Shown in pieces: positions 53,028 to 62,227 of a stretch of DNA of 64,000 nt. Source of the stretch: Heyndrickxia oleronia (GTDB lineage Bacteria; Bacillota; Bacilli; Bacillales; Bacillaceae_C); contig NZ_CP065424.1 in the NCBI RefSeq assembly GCF_017809215.1, forward strand, positions 2,946,001-3,010,000, given 5' to 3'. Numbering within the stretch: the stretch's first letter is position 1; every line of letters starts with the position of its first letter. Made by a program: the position numbers and the translations under genes. Below the pieces are notes generated by a model. It was not told where the DNA came from and ran no database searches. It was given only the letters and a program-made list of their open reading frames with translations.

Positions 53028-53981
53028 ATGAATATTGTAAAAAAAATTCTATCACAGTCTATATTATGGCTAATAACTTTTTCATTACTTGTTGTCTTTA
53101 TGCTTTTACCTCGAGATGTAGAATATGAGAGTGGGGAAGCTGAAAATTTCATTGACGCACATTATGTATACAAAATTGATTCACATATTAAACAAATAAA
53201 GGAATTCTATCACTATATCACGCACAATCCTGGATTAGGGGAATATAGCGATAATATAACAAACCTAGAGCATATTACCGATAAAGTATTAAAAAGTATG
53301 TGGATTATCATCCCAGCTTTGTTCCTTTCTCTAATTGTAGGGATTGCAAAAGGCATTTTTGATTATTGGTCGAAGGATAAGAAAGCAAGTATTATCGGTA
53401 AAGGATCAACATGGTTATTTCTATCCATTCCAGATTTATTCATCATAATTAGTTTGCAGCTAAGTATTATAGCTCTATACGAGATGGGATGGATTCCGCA
53501 CATAAAGATATACGGTTCAGATTCAATAGATAACTATATCATTTGTATTCTATTTTTAAGCATTTACCCATTTTTTTATGTAGCAAATATCACTTATACA
53601 AGTTTTAAAGAGGAAGAAAGCAATGACTATATTCGTACAGCAAAATCGAAAGGAATACATACATTCAAAATTTTATATATACATATTCTTAAGAATTGCA
53701 TGCCCTCCATTTTAAGCCATACCAATACTGTCATTCTATATATTTTATCTAACTTATTTATTGTTGAAAGATTAACCGACTTTCGGGGAGCAGCATTTTA
53801 CTTTTGGGAAAGTGTTCGGTATTCCCCTATGTTTGCAGTTGGACAACAATTTGCTTTTTTCCCTGTAGATACGATTGGTTTTATCTTTTACTTTACTATT
53901 ATTATCTTTTTTGCAAACACAATTAGTAATATTGTTACTGGCTGGACAAGTCCTAATCGAAAGGCGGATCTTGAAAAATGA
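53028..53981 (+). CDS. DppB-like ABC transporter permease, copy 2
   Basis: A 317-residue paralogue of the permease at 51130, with the same order of segments: KKILSQSILWLITFS at the start, GIAKGIFDYWSKDKK, KGSTWLFLSIPDLFIIIS, and the EAA loop SNDYIRTAKSKGIHTFKILY. GGGGAAATCATA lies before the ATG. It follows copy 1 of the DppC-like gene by 36 bases, so all four genes probably form one transcript. It arose by tandem duplication of the two-gene unit. Confidence 0.88.
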   Translation: MNIVKKILSQSILWLITFSLLVVFMLLPRDVEYESGEAENFIDAHYVYKIDSHIKQIKEFYHYITHNPGLGEYSDNITNLEHITDKVLKSMWIIIPALFLSLIVGIAKGIFDYWSKDKKASIIGKGSTWLFLSIPDLFIIISLQLSIIALYEMGWIPHIKIYGSDSIDNYIICILFLSIYPFFYVANITYTSFKEEESNDYIRTAKSKGIHTFKILYIHILKNCMPSILSHTNTVILYILSNLFIVERLTDFRGAAFYFWESVRYSPMFAVGQQFAFFPVDTIGFIFYFTIIIFFANTISNIVTGWTSPNRKADLEK

Positions 53982-54886
53982 AAAATCGATCTTTAATTAT
54001 CGGCAGTACTCTTTTTGCCATTATCATTTTGTTGGGATTATCTGCTCCATACTTACCATTTGTTGATAAAAATTTAACAGAACATGGACTAATAAGAAAT
54101 AGTGATGGCAAACTTTTAGTTCCTCCATTTCCTCCTTCAATGGAGTTTCCACTTGGATCCAACCATAAGGGAGTGGATATTTTAAGTATTATATTAATAG
54201 GAACGAAGGAAACATTCATTGTTGTTTTTGCAACTGCCATATTAAGATATTTACTTGCCATACCTTTGGGGATTGGTGCCTTTTATTTTCGATTTGTAAA
54301 GGCACTTTTAAAGGGATTGAATCAATTATTCTCCTATTTACCCCCTATCTTTTTTGTCGGGGTAATCGTTGGTCTACCCTTTATCATATTCTCACATTAT
54401 CATTCATTATGGATGATCTTTGTTATTGCCATTATTGAAGTAGGCCGTGTCTCAGATATATTCTTAAAAAATATGGAGGAAACAAATAAAAAACCGTTTG
54501 TTGAATCTGGAATAGTTACGGGCTGCACTCGTTTCACATTATTTAAAAAGTACTTTTGGCCCGAGCTTCAGCCACATGTATTTACTAATTTTTTTAATGA
54601 TTTAGGAAGAATTTTATTTTTAATTGCTCAGCTAGGTATTGTCGCCATCTTTATTAGTCATGAATTTTTTAGTACTTTGAATGGTGCATATGTAATAGCT
54701 AATTCATCAAATGCATGGCCCACATTGTTAATTGACCTTCTAAATAATATATGGGGGAAAACATGGATACCTTACTCTGCCATCACAATCATTACAATCA
54801 CACTTTTCTCGCTACACCTAATTTCGAACGGATTAGAAAATTATTTTCAAAGGAAGACAAATAAATCCCAAGGTGTTGGAGTATAA
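53978..54886 (+). CDS. DppC-like ABC transporter permease, copy 2
   Basis: A 302-residue paralogue of the permease at 52080. It shares the start (KNRSLIIGSTLFAIIILLG), the PSMEFPLGSNHKGVDILSII segment, the EAA loop FVESGIVTGCTRFTLFKKYF, and the C-terminal NKSQGVGV. It is coupled to copy 2 of the DppB-like gene by an ATGA overlap. A terminator follows at once, so no ATPase gene is in the operon. Confidence 0.87.
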   Translation: MKNRSLIIGSTLFAIIILLGLSAPYLPFVDKNLTEHGLIRNSDGKLLVPPFPPSMEFPLGSNHKGVDILSIILIGTKETFIVVFATAILRYLLAIPLGIGAFYFRFVKALLKGLNQLFSYLPPIFFVGVIVGLPFIIFSHYHSLWMIFVIAIIEVGRVSDIFLKNMEETNKKPFVESGIVTGCTRFTLFKKYFWPELQPHVFTNFFNDLGRILFLIAQLGIVAIFISHEFFSTLNGAYVIANSSNAWPTLLIDLLNNIWGKTWIPYSAITIITITLFSLHLISNGLENYFQRKTNKSQGVGV

Positions 54887-54889
54887 CGA

Positions 54890-54938
54890 AGAAAAAGAAG
54901 GTGCTACGGTTGACCAAAGTAGTACCTTCTTCACTTTT
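54890..54938 (+). terminator. Terminator of the four-permease operon
   Basis: GAAGGTGCTAC and GTAGTACCTTC pair with one mismatch, followed by TTCACTTTT. Confidence 0.75.
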
Positions 54939-54962
54939 AAAACTATATAAAATTAATTAAAA

Positions 54963-55153
54963 TAGGCTGTTTTCGGATAGTTTGTTGCTTATGTAAAAGC
55001 CCAACCGCCGGCTTTTAACCCAATAAAGGATTCAGTAATTCTTATGGAGTTTGCAGCTCTTTTCTCAGAAAAATGAAAGGTGTATTGGTCTTCAACCGAT
55101 AGTTATCAGTTATAACTTTACTTAAAAAGCAACAATGTTTGAGAAAAGAGACT
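54963..55153 (+). repeat. MITE-like repeat, copy E
   Basis: A full-length copy of about 190 bp, from AGGCTGTTTTCGGATAGTTTG to CAACAATGTTTGAGAAAAGAG. It shares long stretches with copy D, including GTTTGTTGCTT, TGTAAAAGCCCAAC and CCCAATAAAGGAT. Together with two terminators it fills the space between the permease operon and the next gene. Confidence 0.75.
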
Positions 55154-55160
55154 TAAATTC

Positions 55161-55188
55161 AAAAGGAGACAATTGTCTCCCTTTTTTC
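55161..55188. terminator. Bidirectional terminator
   Basis: AAAAGGGAGACAATTGTCTCC-type palindrome GGAGACAATTGTCTCC with A and T runs on both sides. On the minus strand it ends the 61-residue gene. Confidence 0.8.
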
Positions 55189-55195
55189 ATTATTG

Positions 55196-55381
55196 TTACT
55201 GATTTCGTACACCTTTTTTCATAAATACAATATTCATTAATAAAGATGCAAGACAGATTAAGATTAATATACAGCCGATGACGATCATGCTCATTTTAAA
55301 AGCAACTACCATAAATATGATCAATGCAAGGGTGATGAGCCAACCAAAAAATATCGTTGCATAAAAATAGGTCTTTTCCAT
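55196..55381 (-). CDS. Small two-helix membrane protein (61 aa)
   Basis: Two membrane helices, YATIFFGWLITLALIIFMVV and MIVIGCILILICLASLLMNI, with a short basic tail. GGAGG four bases before the ATG and a terminator after the stop support it as a real gene. I recognise no family and no function can be offered. Confidence 0.7.
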   Translation of the reverse strand: MEKTYFYATIFFGWLITLALIIFMVVAFKMSMIVIGCILILICLASLLMNIVFMKKGVRNQ

Positions 55382-55467
55382 GTCTCCTCCGCAATAACTA
55401 TATCATATAAATCATTATAGCATAGTTCCCCCATAACAAATATTGAATGACATATGCCCTTCTTATT

Positions 55468-55773
55468 TCAAATTTTCCCCTTCATGAAGTGCTGTATTCC
55501 TTTAGGTTTTAATAAAGATAACAGATTCCAATTAATTGTCTGTATGATACTAACTGAAAGAACATAGTATATAATTCCTGGAACAATAAAATATGTTTGA
55601 TTTCGATTAATGACGATCCACCATACGCACCCTAAAATATGTATAGTAAAATTTATTAAGGTACCTTCAATTAACGGTTTCCTATATATTTCAAACTGCC
55701 TTAGTCGAAAGATACTCCAGCCTAATGTAAGAAAAAATGCTAATGTAACAACACCAAAGTAAGTTAAAAACAT
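55468..55773 (-). CDS. Small three-helix membrane protein (101 aa)
   Basis: Three likely membrane segments (FLTYFGVVTLAFFLTLGW, LINFTIHILGCVWWIVI, YFIVPGIIYYVLSVSII) with a basic loop, RLRQFEIYRKPLIEG. GGGGGAGGG lies seven bases before the ATG. The family is unknown. It lies downstream of sbcDC on the same strand but after a gap of 109 bases. Confidence 0.72.
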   Translation of the reverse strand: MFLTYFGVVTLAFFLTLGWSIFRLRQFEIYRKPLIEGTLINFTIHILGCVWWIVINRNQTYFIVPGIIYYVLSVSIIQTINWNLLSLLKPKGIQHFMKGKI

Positions 55774-55882
55774 TCAATTGCCCTCCCCCTACAATATATG
55801 TAGAGGAAGGGTAAACATGACCAGACTTTAAGAAAACCAGTCTGATAGGACTACAGTCATTTCGAATTTTTTTATTCTACTA

Positions 55883-58800
55883 TTAGGTGAAGAATTGGAA
55901 TTCTGTTTTACTTCCATTTTGACTAGAGAATACTTCAAGACGGGCATCGATTCTTTCCTTTAATTCAGGGACATGTGAAATTAAACCAACCAATCTACCG
56001 CTATTTTGAATATCCATTAATGCCTCGATTGCTTGATCAAGGGACTCTGGGTCCAGTGTACCGAATCCTTCATCAATAAACATCGTTTCAAGCGAAACAC
56101 CACCCGCATATTGTTGAACGACATCTGCGAGACCTAAGGCAAGTGCTAAGGACGCTTTAAAACTTTCCCCACCAGATAATGTTTTCACATGACGTTCCTG
56201 TCCGGTATATTGATCAAAAACCAATAACTCTAAGCCACTTTGAACATTTCCTTTAGAGCGATCAGTTTTTCGCAATAAATGATATCTTCCACTTGTCATT
56301 CTTGTTAACCTAATATTAGCGACAGTAAGAATATCATCTAGAAAGGCAGCTAACACAAATCTTTCAAAGGTTATGCGATACGTATTTTGTCCTTTAGCGA
56401 TATCCGAAAGATGTCCTATTAGTTTATATTTTTCCTCGGCGTCTTTAATAGATTCATTTATTGTTTCTACCTTTTCCACTATTTCTTTATTTAGCCTAAT
56501 ATTCATCATGACATTTGTTATCTCTGTATTCAGTTCAAGTAATTCCTTCTCAAGCGTCGTAAACGTCTCATTTAATATATTTATTTGTGGCTTTTCTGTA
56601 TTTTTTAAGCGTTCACTTAATTCAAGTAAGCGATCAGACACTGAGCGATATTCCTCTCGATAGTTCTGAACCTCTTGTTCTAGCTGTTTAATTTTATCCA
56701 TACTTTTTTTCGCTAATGCGAAATGCTTATAGCCATTAAAGCCTTCTTCCTGTAGCATATGAACAAATTTTTCACGTTCTTCTTTTAAAGTATTTTCCGA
56801 TTTTATCACTAATTCCTTTAATTGTTCATTTTTAGCTCTACATCCTGAAATGGTTTCCTTCAATTCATTGACTTGCTGTTGTGCATTTTCATAGGCTTTC
56901 TCTAGCTCTTGTTTTTGGAGTTTTAATTGAATGACTTTTTGATCATATGCTTCTTTTGATCGTAATTCTTCAGGAATATTATTCAGTGATGCCTGGATCT
57001 GAGTTTTTTTCTCTGTGAATAATTTACTCGTCGACTTCTCTTCATTGATATAGTTATCAAGATCTTTTCTTGCATTGTGAATTTTTTCGTTTAGAAGTTT
57101 AATTTCATCATTGATTAGTTGTAAGTTAGAAATTTTTCTTTTTTTATCTATATTTACTTGCTTCATTTCATGCAATAATTTTTCCTGTTCTAATACTATC
57201 ACTGTCGTATTTTCCAAAGAAAAATTAGAAAGATCCATTTTGAGCTCTCTAGTATACTCATCTATTGACTCTTTCAAATGTAATAGAACCGACTTAGTTT
57301 CTACTATATTTTTTTCATAGTTATATTTTTCTTCTTCTAGTTTTTCAATTTGAAGTTTCGCACTTTTTAAATCTTCTTCGGATGGAATTTCATCACTACC
57401 CAAAGCTATTTGAGGATGATGTGTAGACCCGCATACTGGACAAGGATTTCCAGTAATAAGGGTTTGAGCTAATGCCTGTGCTTGTCCCTTTTGCCATCTA
57501 TGCTCAATTACTTGCATTGTTTTCTTGCTATCCTCTAGCCTACTTATGACATTTTTATAAAGTGGTTCCTTTTCACTTAGTACATTCGCTTCTTTTTTCC
57601 ACTTTTGTTGAAGAGTTTCAAGTTTTTTAAGCTTTTGAACAGTATAAGAAAGTTGTTCGATCTCTTTTTCGCTCTCAAGCATTTCAATATTATAGTGTTC
57701 AAGCTGCTTTAAATCATTTGTTCTTTTCTCCACTTTTACTTCAATATCCGAAATTTCTTGCTTTGTCTTTTGGATCTTCGAATCTACTTCCATTAATTTA
57801 TTTTGAAGCTTATGAAGTTCCTGTTGGCGATCTTCTAATGTGTATACTTCTTCCTGTAGGTTAGTGATCGTAATTAGATGATCAGCTACTTGTTGTCGTA
57901 AATTATACTTATTCTCTTCATGCTCAAGTTTTTTCTGCGCATATTCCAGGCTCGTTTGTAAATCCTCTAATTGCTGATTAGAACTTACGTAATTTTTTTG
58001 ATAAGAGTCCATCTCCTTTTTTAAACGATGGCACAGCTCATCTTGTTGTTCTATCCTTGATGCTTTATACGCTTCATCTATTTCCTTTTTCTTCAATTCA
58101 TAATAATCTCTTTTTGATAATAATTCTTCTTGTTGAGCTTTCAATTTATTTAAATGATCAAATTGTGCTAATAATGCTTCTGCTTCATCGACCTTTTTCT
58201 TAGCTGCATCTCGCTCTTCTTTTTGTTTTTCCAATTTACCATTAAGCTCTGTTGTAATTTGCTGCATGTGTATTAATTCTTCCTCTAGCAGCTTCATCAC
58301 ATGTACGTCATTTATGAGATCTTCTTCAATCGCCAATTTTAATTCACTATTATCGGAAGTAGAAATGGATTTTAAAGCATGGGAACGTTCTTCCATTTTC
58401 CCTTCAACAAATCTTTTTAATACAGTTGCTTCTTCTTTTAAATGTTCTTCAATTTTTTTAAATAATTCAGTGTGAAACAACCTTTGCAGAATCGCTTCCT
58501 TTTCTTTACTATCTGAGGTTAGCAGTTTACGAAACTCTCCCTGAGGAATCATCAATATTTGTCGAAATTGATTAGAGTCTAATTGGATAATTTCTTTAAT
58601 CTTTTCATCAGCCTCTCGGACATTTGAAGCAATTAATTTTTTGTTGCCTTCCTCATCATAAATATACAGCTCCGCTTTTGCACTAACCGTTGTAAAGCCA
58701 TCACCACGAGCTTTCTTTTTATCCTGCTGTGGGGAACGCCAAATATAATAAGTTTTATTCCTTAACGAGAATTGTAAAGAAACCTCTGTCAACAAATCAT

Positions 58801-59017
58801 CCGCAGCAAATTGGCTTCTTTGATCACTCCCGTTACGATCTTCTCCGCTTGCCTTTCCATATATCGCAAAACTAATCCCGTCAAATATCGTTGTCTTTCC
58901 TGCACCCGTTTTCCCTGAAATGACAAACATCTTTCTGTTTCCAAGCTTGGTGAAATCAATGATTTCTTTTTCTGCATAGGGGCCAAATGCTTGCATCATT
59001 AATTTTAATGGCTTCAT
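55883..59017 (-). CDS. sbcC: SbcC ATPase subunit of the SbcCD nuclease
   Basis: A 1044-residue SMC-like protein. The N-terminal Walker A is SGKTGAGKTTIFDGISFAIYG (residues 33-53, roughly). Long coiled coils run from about 180 to 480 and 530 to 840, with the zinc hook PCPVCGSTHHP at the apex. The C-terminal half has the signature TLSGGESFKASLALALG and Walker B LETMFIDEGFGTLDP. With SbcD it cuts hairpins and protein-blocked DNA ends. It begins three bases after the sbcD stop. In B. subtilis sbcDC lies behind addAB; here the two are 43 kb apart. Confidence 0.95.
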   Translation of the reverse strand: MKPLKLMMQAFGPYAEKEIIDFTKLGNRKMFVISGKTGAGKTTIFDGISFAIYGKASGEDRNGSDQRSQFAADDLLTEVSLQFSLRNKTYYIWRSPQQDKKKARGDGFTTVSAKAELYIYDEEGNKKLIASNVREADEKIKEIIQLDSNQFRQILMIPQGEFRKLLTSDSKEKEAILQRLFHTELFKKIEEHLKEEATVLKRFVEGKMEERSHALKSISTSDNSELKLAIEEDLINDVHVMKLLEEELIHMQQITTELNGKLEKQKEERDAAKKKVDEAEALLAQFDHLNKLKAQQEELLSKRDYYELKKKEIDEAYKASRIEQQDELCHRLKKEMDSYQKNYVSSNQQLEDLQTSLEYAQKKLEHEENKYNLRQQVADHLITITNLQEEVYTLEDRQQELHKLQNKLMEVDSKIQKTKQEISDIEVKVEKRTNDLKQLEHYNIEMLESEKEIEQLSYTVQKLKKLETLQQKWKKEANVLSEKEPLYKNVISRLEDSKKTMQVIEHRWQKGQAQALAQTLITGNPCPVCGSTHHPQIALGSDEIPSEEDLKSAKLQIEKLEEEKYNYEKNIVETKSVLLHLKESIDEYTRELKMDLSNFSLENTTVIVLEQEKLLHEMKQVNIDKKRKISNLQLINDEIKLLNEKIHNARKDLDNYINEEKSTSKLFTEKKTQIQASLNNIPEELRSKEAYDQKVIQLKLQKQELEKAYENAQQQVNELKETISGCRAKNEQLKELVIKSENTLKEEREKFVHMLQEEGFNGYKHFALAKKSMDKIKQLEQEVQNYREEYRSVSDRLLELSERLKNTEKPQINILNETFTTLEKELLELNTEITNVMMNIRLNKEIVEKVETINESIKDAEEKYKLIGHLSDIAKGQNTYRITFERFVLAAFLDDILTVANIRLTRMTSGRYHLLRKTDRSKGNVQSGLELLVFDQYTGQERHVKTLSGGESFKASLALALGLADVVQQYAGGVSLETMFIDEGFGTLDPESLDQAIEALMDIQNSGRLVGLISHVPELKERIDARLEVFSSQNGSKTEFQFFT

Positions 59018-59020
59018 ATC

Positions 59021-60160
59021 TTAAGAAACCTCCCCTTTAACTTGGTCAATTATACTAGCGACTAGCGATCGCTTTTCTTGACTGAACTCCGATGTTGTCA
59101 TTTCGTGATAAAACTCTTCAAATAGTGTAAGTTCTGTTTTTGATTCTCTTTTTACAAGATTTATATTTTGCTTTTCCTTCAAGTCTACTCGATCTATTCT
59201 TCTTTCTAAATGCAGAATATTGGGGTAAACCTGCCTTAGCTTGTTTATTGGATCTATTATTGCTCCCTCATCATGGAGAATAACTTTCAAATAATCATCT
59301 ATTTTTTGATTACTATAGAAAGAAGGATCTAATAATTCATCAAGACATCCTTTTATTTCTCGCATATCTTTATCAGGCATTAAAAATTTCTCTTCAATTG
59401 ATAACTTACCATTTGATTCGATTTGTACGATTGAAACAGCCTTTCGTTGACTCACCTCAGAAAATGAGTATTTTAATAATGAGCCTGAATATTTGATTCT
59501 GTCATGTTTTATCGCATCAGGACTATGTAAATGACCTAATGCTGTGTACGTAAAGGGACTAAAGATTTCTTGTGATACACAACCTGATCCACCTACTGAA
59601 AGTACACGTTCAGAATCAGTAGTCGCTCCGCCAATAACAAATGCATGGCCAATGAAAACATTCGGTTCAGTTGGATTCAAATGCTTCTCTATTCGTCCAA
59701 CTATAGCTTTCATTGCATCTTCATGGGAATGAACTGACTGATCATCAAATAGTTCACGCACTGTCCCAGGCTCAGCATAAGGTACAAGATAAAAATTCAC
59801 TCCGTTTAGTCGAATCGGAGTCAAATCCTTTGTAAGTTTACCCTGCATATAAAATTGACTATTTCGATACCATGAGGAACCAAAAGATAAACGCTCCGCA
59901 CTATCATGATTTCCAGATATCGCTAAAATTGGGGTTTGTAATTCGACATTAATCCGATACAAAATTTCATCTAGTAGATTCACTGCATCTGTTGGTGGAA
60001 CTGATCTATCATATAAATCACCAGCTATAATCACTGCATCTGGCTTTTCATCAGCAACAAGTTCAACAAATTGGTTTAATACAACTCTTTGTTCTTCCGT
60101 CATATATATTCCATGAACAAGCTTCCCTAAATGCCAGTCTGCTGTATGGATAAATTTCAA
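59021..60160 (-). CDS. sbcD: SbcD nuclease subunit
   Basis: A 379-residue Mre11-type metallophosphoesterase. The metal ligands are in FIHTADWHLGK, IIAGDLYDRSVPP, AISGNHDSAERL, IGHAFV and LGHLHSP, all present. I start at TTG 60160, six bases after GAGGTG. The GTG at 60169 belongs to that site. It works as an exo/endonuclease with SbcC, with which it forms an operon. Confidence 0.94.
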   Translation of the reverse strand: MKFIHTADWHLGKLVHGIYMTEEQRVVLNQFVELVADEKPDAVIIAGDLYDRSVPPTDAVNLLDEILYRINVELQTPILAISGNHDSAERLSFGSSWYRNSQFYMQGKLTKDLTPIRLNGVNFYLVPYAEPGTVRELFDDQSVHSHEDAMKAIVGRIEKHLNPTEPNVFIGHAFVIGGATTDSERVLSVGGSGCVSQEIFSPFTYTALGHLHSPDAIKHDRIKYSGSLLKYSFSEVSQRKAVSIVQIESNGKLSIEEKFLMPDKDMREIKGCLDELLDPSFYSNQKIDDYLKVILHDEGAIIDPINKLRQVYPNILHLERRIDRVDLKEKQNINLVKRESKTELTLFEEFYHEMTTSEFSQEKRSLVASIIDQVKGEVS

Positions 60161-60334
60161 TAAAATCACCTCAAGATTCTTTCAAATTATTTATATTATA
60201 TCAAAAAGGAATGAATTCTCTGAGTGGTAGGTTTAGGAGATGATTAACAGAATATTGGAATTTCAATATTATTTTATTAAAATACTAGAATCAAAGTATA
60301 TATTTACTTTACAATGCATTGTAGGGGTGATTCA

Positions 60335-60922
60335 ATGTATTCTTTTGGTTATCGTGTAGTTCGAACTATACTTACTATTTTAGGGGGAAAATTAAAAATA
60401 GAAAATAAAAATAAAATCCCTTCTTCCCCATACATCGTTGTTTGCACACATACAACTTGGTTCGATATCATCTACTTAGCATTCAGTCTATGGCCTATGC
60501 CTATTCATTATATGGCCAAACAAGAGCTATTTACTTTTAAACCAATCAAATATCTATTAACAAAACTAAATGCTTTTCCTGTTAATAGGGATAATCCAGG
60601 ACCTAGCTCCTTAAAAATACCCTTAAAACTTTTAAAAAACAACAAGGTTGTAGGAATTTTCCCTACAGGAACAAGAACCACCGAACAAGCATCATTAAAA
60701 AGAGGTGCAGTAACCATTGCGATGAAATCCGGTGTTTCAATCTTACCAGCCATTTATAAAGGACCATTAACATTTAAGGAACTACTTCAAAGAAAAGAGA
60801 TTGTTGTCCGATTTGGTGAACCAATTACTTTCGAACAAGGGATAAATACAAATAAAGAAACGATAGATCAAAAAACACAAGAAATGAAACAAATATTCGA
60901 TGAATTAGAAGCTAACAATTAA
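60335..60922 (+). CDS. PlsC-type lysophospholipid acyltransferase
   Basis: A 195-residue 1-acyl-glycerol-3-phosphate acyltransferase-like protein. The catalytic HX4D is HTTWFDII (near residue 35) and the phosphate-binding block is GIFPTGTRT, where the usual Glu is Thr, as in some Bacillus members. A VVRTILTILGG start suggests membrane contact. It probably adds the second acyl chain in phosphatidic acid synthesis or acts in lipid remodelling. GGGGTG lies five bases before the ATG at 60335. Own terminator downstream. Confidence 0.87.
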   Translation: MYSFGYRVVRTILTILGGKLKIENKNKIPSSPYIVVCTHTTWFDIIYLAFSLWPMPIHYMAKQELFTFKPIKYLLTKLNAFPVNRDNPGPSSLKIPLKLLKNNKVVGIFPTGTRTTEQASLKRGAVTIAMKSGVSILPAIYKGPLTFKELLQRKEIVVRFGEPITFEQGINTNKETIDQKTQEMKQIFDELEANN

Positions 60923-60940
60923 TTCATCAAGTTTATACAT

Positions 60941-60974
60941 AAAAATGGTTGCCTAATTCGGCAACCATTTTTTT
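60941..60974 (+). terminator. Terminator of the acyltransferase gene
   Basis: AAAAATGGTTGC and GCAACCATTTTT form a 12-bp stem with flanking A and T runs. Confidence 0.9.
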
Positions 60975-61149
60975 ATTCTAAATTCTTTGACTTCAAAGAA
61001 ATCTTTTCAAGTATATTAATGTAATCATTGAATATTTTACTATTGCATGGTTCGTTCTGCATAATCCCTAAAATGATTTGAGTTTCTGCTTGGAGCATTT
61101 CAAGACTTTTGCAGTTATCAATTCTTTTTTCGAAATCCAAAAGATGCAT
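60973..61149 (-). CDS. Small uncharacterised protein, possibly the end of a broken gene
   Basis: A 58-codon frame starting MHLLDFEKRIDNCKSLEML and ending NILEKISLKSKNLE. GGAG lies about ten bases upstream. Directly upstream, another frame (61150-61278) reads FIKGNMQFMLEIGLLAYSFY and EEFSYSDYKIKYFGDWSVTE, also protein-like. The two together would make a soluble protein of about 100 residues with one frameshift near 61150. The first part of that gene abuts mobile repeat copy F, so the original start may be lost. The function is unknown. Confidence 0.4.
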   Translation of the reverse strand: MHLLDFEKRIDNCKSLEMLQAETQIILGIMQNEPCNSKIFNDYINILEKISLKSKNLE

Positions 61150-61278
61150 TCAGTCACACTCCAATCCCCAAAGTATTTGATTTTATAATCAGAATATGAA
61201 AATTCCTCATAAAACGAATAAGCTAAAAGACCTATTTCAAGCATGAATTGCATATTTCCTTTTATAAAATTTAAATTT

Positions 61279-61467
61279 GCGCCTCTTTTCTCGAACATGA
61301 TTCCTATTTAAATGAAGTTTAACTAATAACTTTTGGCTGAAAACCACTACACCATTTAATGTTTTGAGAAAAGAGTTGAAAACTCATAAGAAGTGCTGAA
61401 TTCTTTATTGGGTGTAAAAGCCTGCAGTAGTGCATTTCCGCAAGCAACAAACGAGACGAAAACAGTT
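61279..61467 (-). repeat. MITE-like repeat, copy F (inverted)
   Basis: A full-length copy of about 188 bp, read on the minus strand from AACTGTTTTCGTCTCGTTTG to CATGTTCGAGAAAAGAGGC. It shares GTTTGTTGCTT, CCCAATAAAGAATTCAG and CTCTTTTCTCA with copy E. Its right end supplies an ATG and MFEKR to the frame that continues into the neighbouring small gene, exactly as copy A does for fabF. Confidence 0.7.
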
Positions 61468-61560
61468 CAATTGAATTAACGAGATAATAATACTTGTCAC
61501 TATAATTTCAAATTGTCTATAATGAATAAAGATATGCTATTTATACCGAGGTGAAACTAA

Positions 61561-61989
61561 ATGCTTAGCGGCTGGTTTTTATATTTTATTTTGTTCTGGG
61601 TTGTTATATTAATTAGTTTATTCGCCATTGGTGGTTTCTTCATGTTTAGAAAATTCTTAAAGAGACTCCCTAAAGAAGATGGTAAATCGATTTTAGATTG
61701 GGAAGAACATTATGTGAAGAAGACAATTGATTTATGGACTCCAGAACAAAAAGAACTTTTAGAAGAATTAGTAAGCCCCGTACCTGAATTATTTAGAGAT
61801 GTTGCTAGGCAAAAAATTGCTGGAAAAATTGGTGAAATTGCCTTAGAAGATCATGCGAAAGAAATTAATCGTGAACATGTGATTCGAGGTTACATATTAG
61901 CAACTCCAAAGCGAGATCATAAATTTTTGCGAAAGAAACTTCGTCAAATGAATATTGATGATTCTCCGTATGAACATTTATTTCAGTAA
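61561..61989 (+). CDS. yneK: YneK-like protein (DUF2621)
   Basis: A 142-residue protein with one N-terminal membrane helix (FLYFILFWVVILISLFAIGG) and a helical, charged cytoplasmic part ending DDSPYEHLF. Its length and layout match B. subtilis YneK (DUF2621), which lies in the ccdA-yneI-ccdC neighbourhood, as here. GAGGTGA lies six bases before the ATG. The function is unknown. Confidence 0.82.
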   Translation: MLSGWFLYFILFWVVILISLFAIGGFFMFRKFLKRLPKEDGKSILDWEEHYVKKTIDLWTPEQKELLEELVSPVPELFRDVARQKIAGKIGEIALEDHAKEINREHVIRGYILATPKRDHKFLRKKLRQMNIDDSPYEHLFQ

Positions 61990-62002
61990 TGATATTCCTT
62001 CT

Positions 62003-62029
62003 TAAAAACCGCTAATAAGCGGTTTTTTC
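62003..62029 (+). terminator. Terminator of yneK
   Basis: AAAACCGC and GCGGTTTT pair around a short loop and are followed by a T run. Confidence 0.9.
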
Positions 62030-62227
62030 TTTGACTTTTTTTTACTAGTAATTTCGGAATATATCCCATACACTTCTAAATTATTAAACAATTCATAACA
62101 TAATATATATTTAATTGAGATAATATGGTAAAATTTTCAATAGATATATATATTTCAACTAGATAAGTTTTACGAGCATATACCGAAGGGGTATTTAAAG
62201 CGTAAAACAAATAAAGGGGGAATTCTC

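Noticed and set aside
55800..55880. CAGACT...AGTCTG inverted repeat after sbcC as a terminator
   Set aside because: The stem is short and no T run follows on the transcribed strand; support is too weak to list.
61150..61298. A normal gene start for the 76-codon frame beginning MFEKRGANLNF
   Set aside because: The first codons are the terminal sequence of the mobile repeat and no ribosome site precedes them, so the start is not native.
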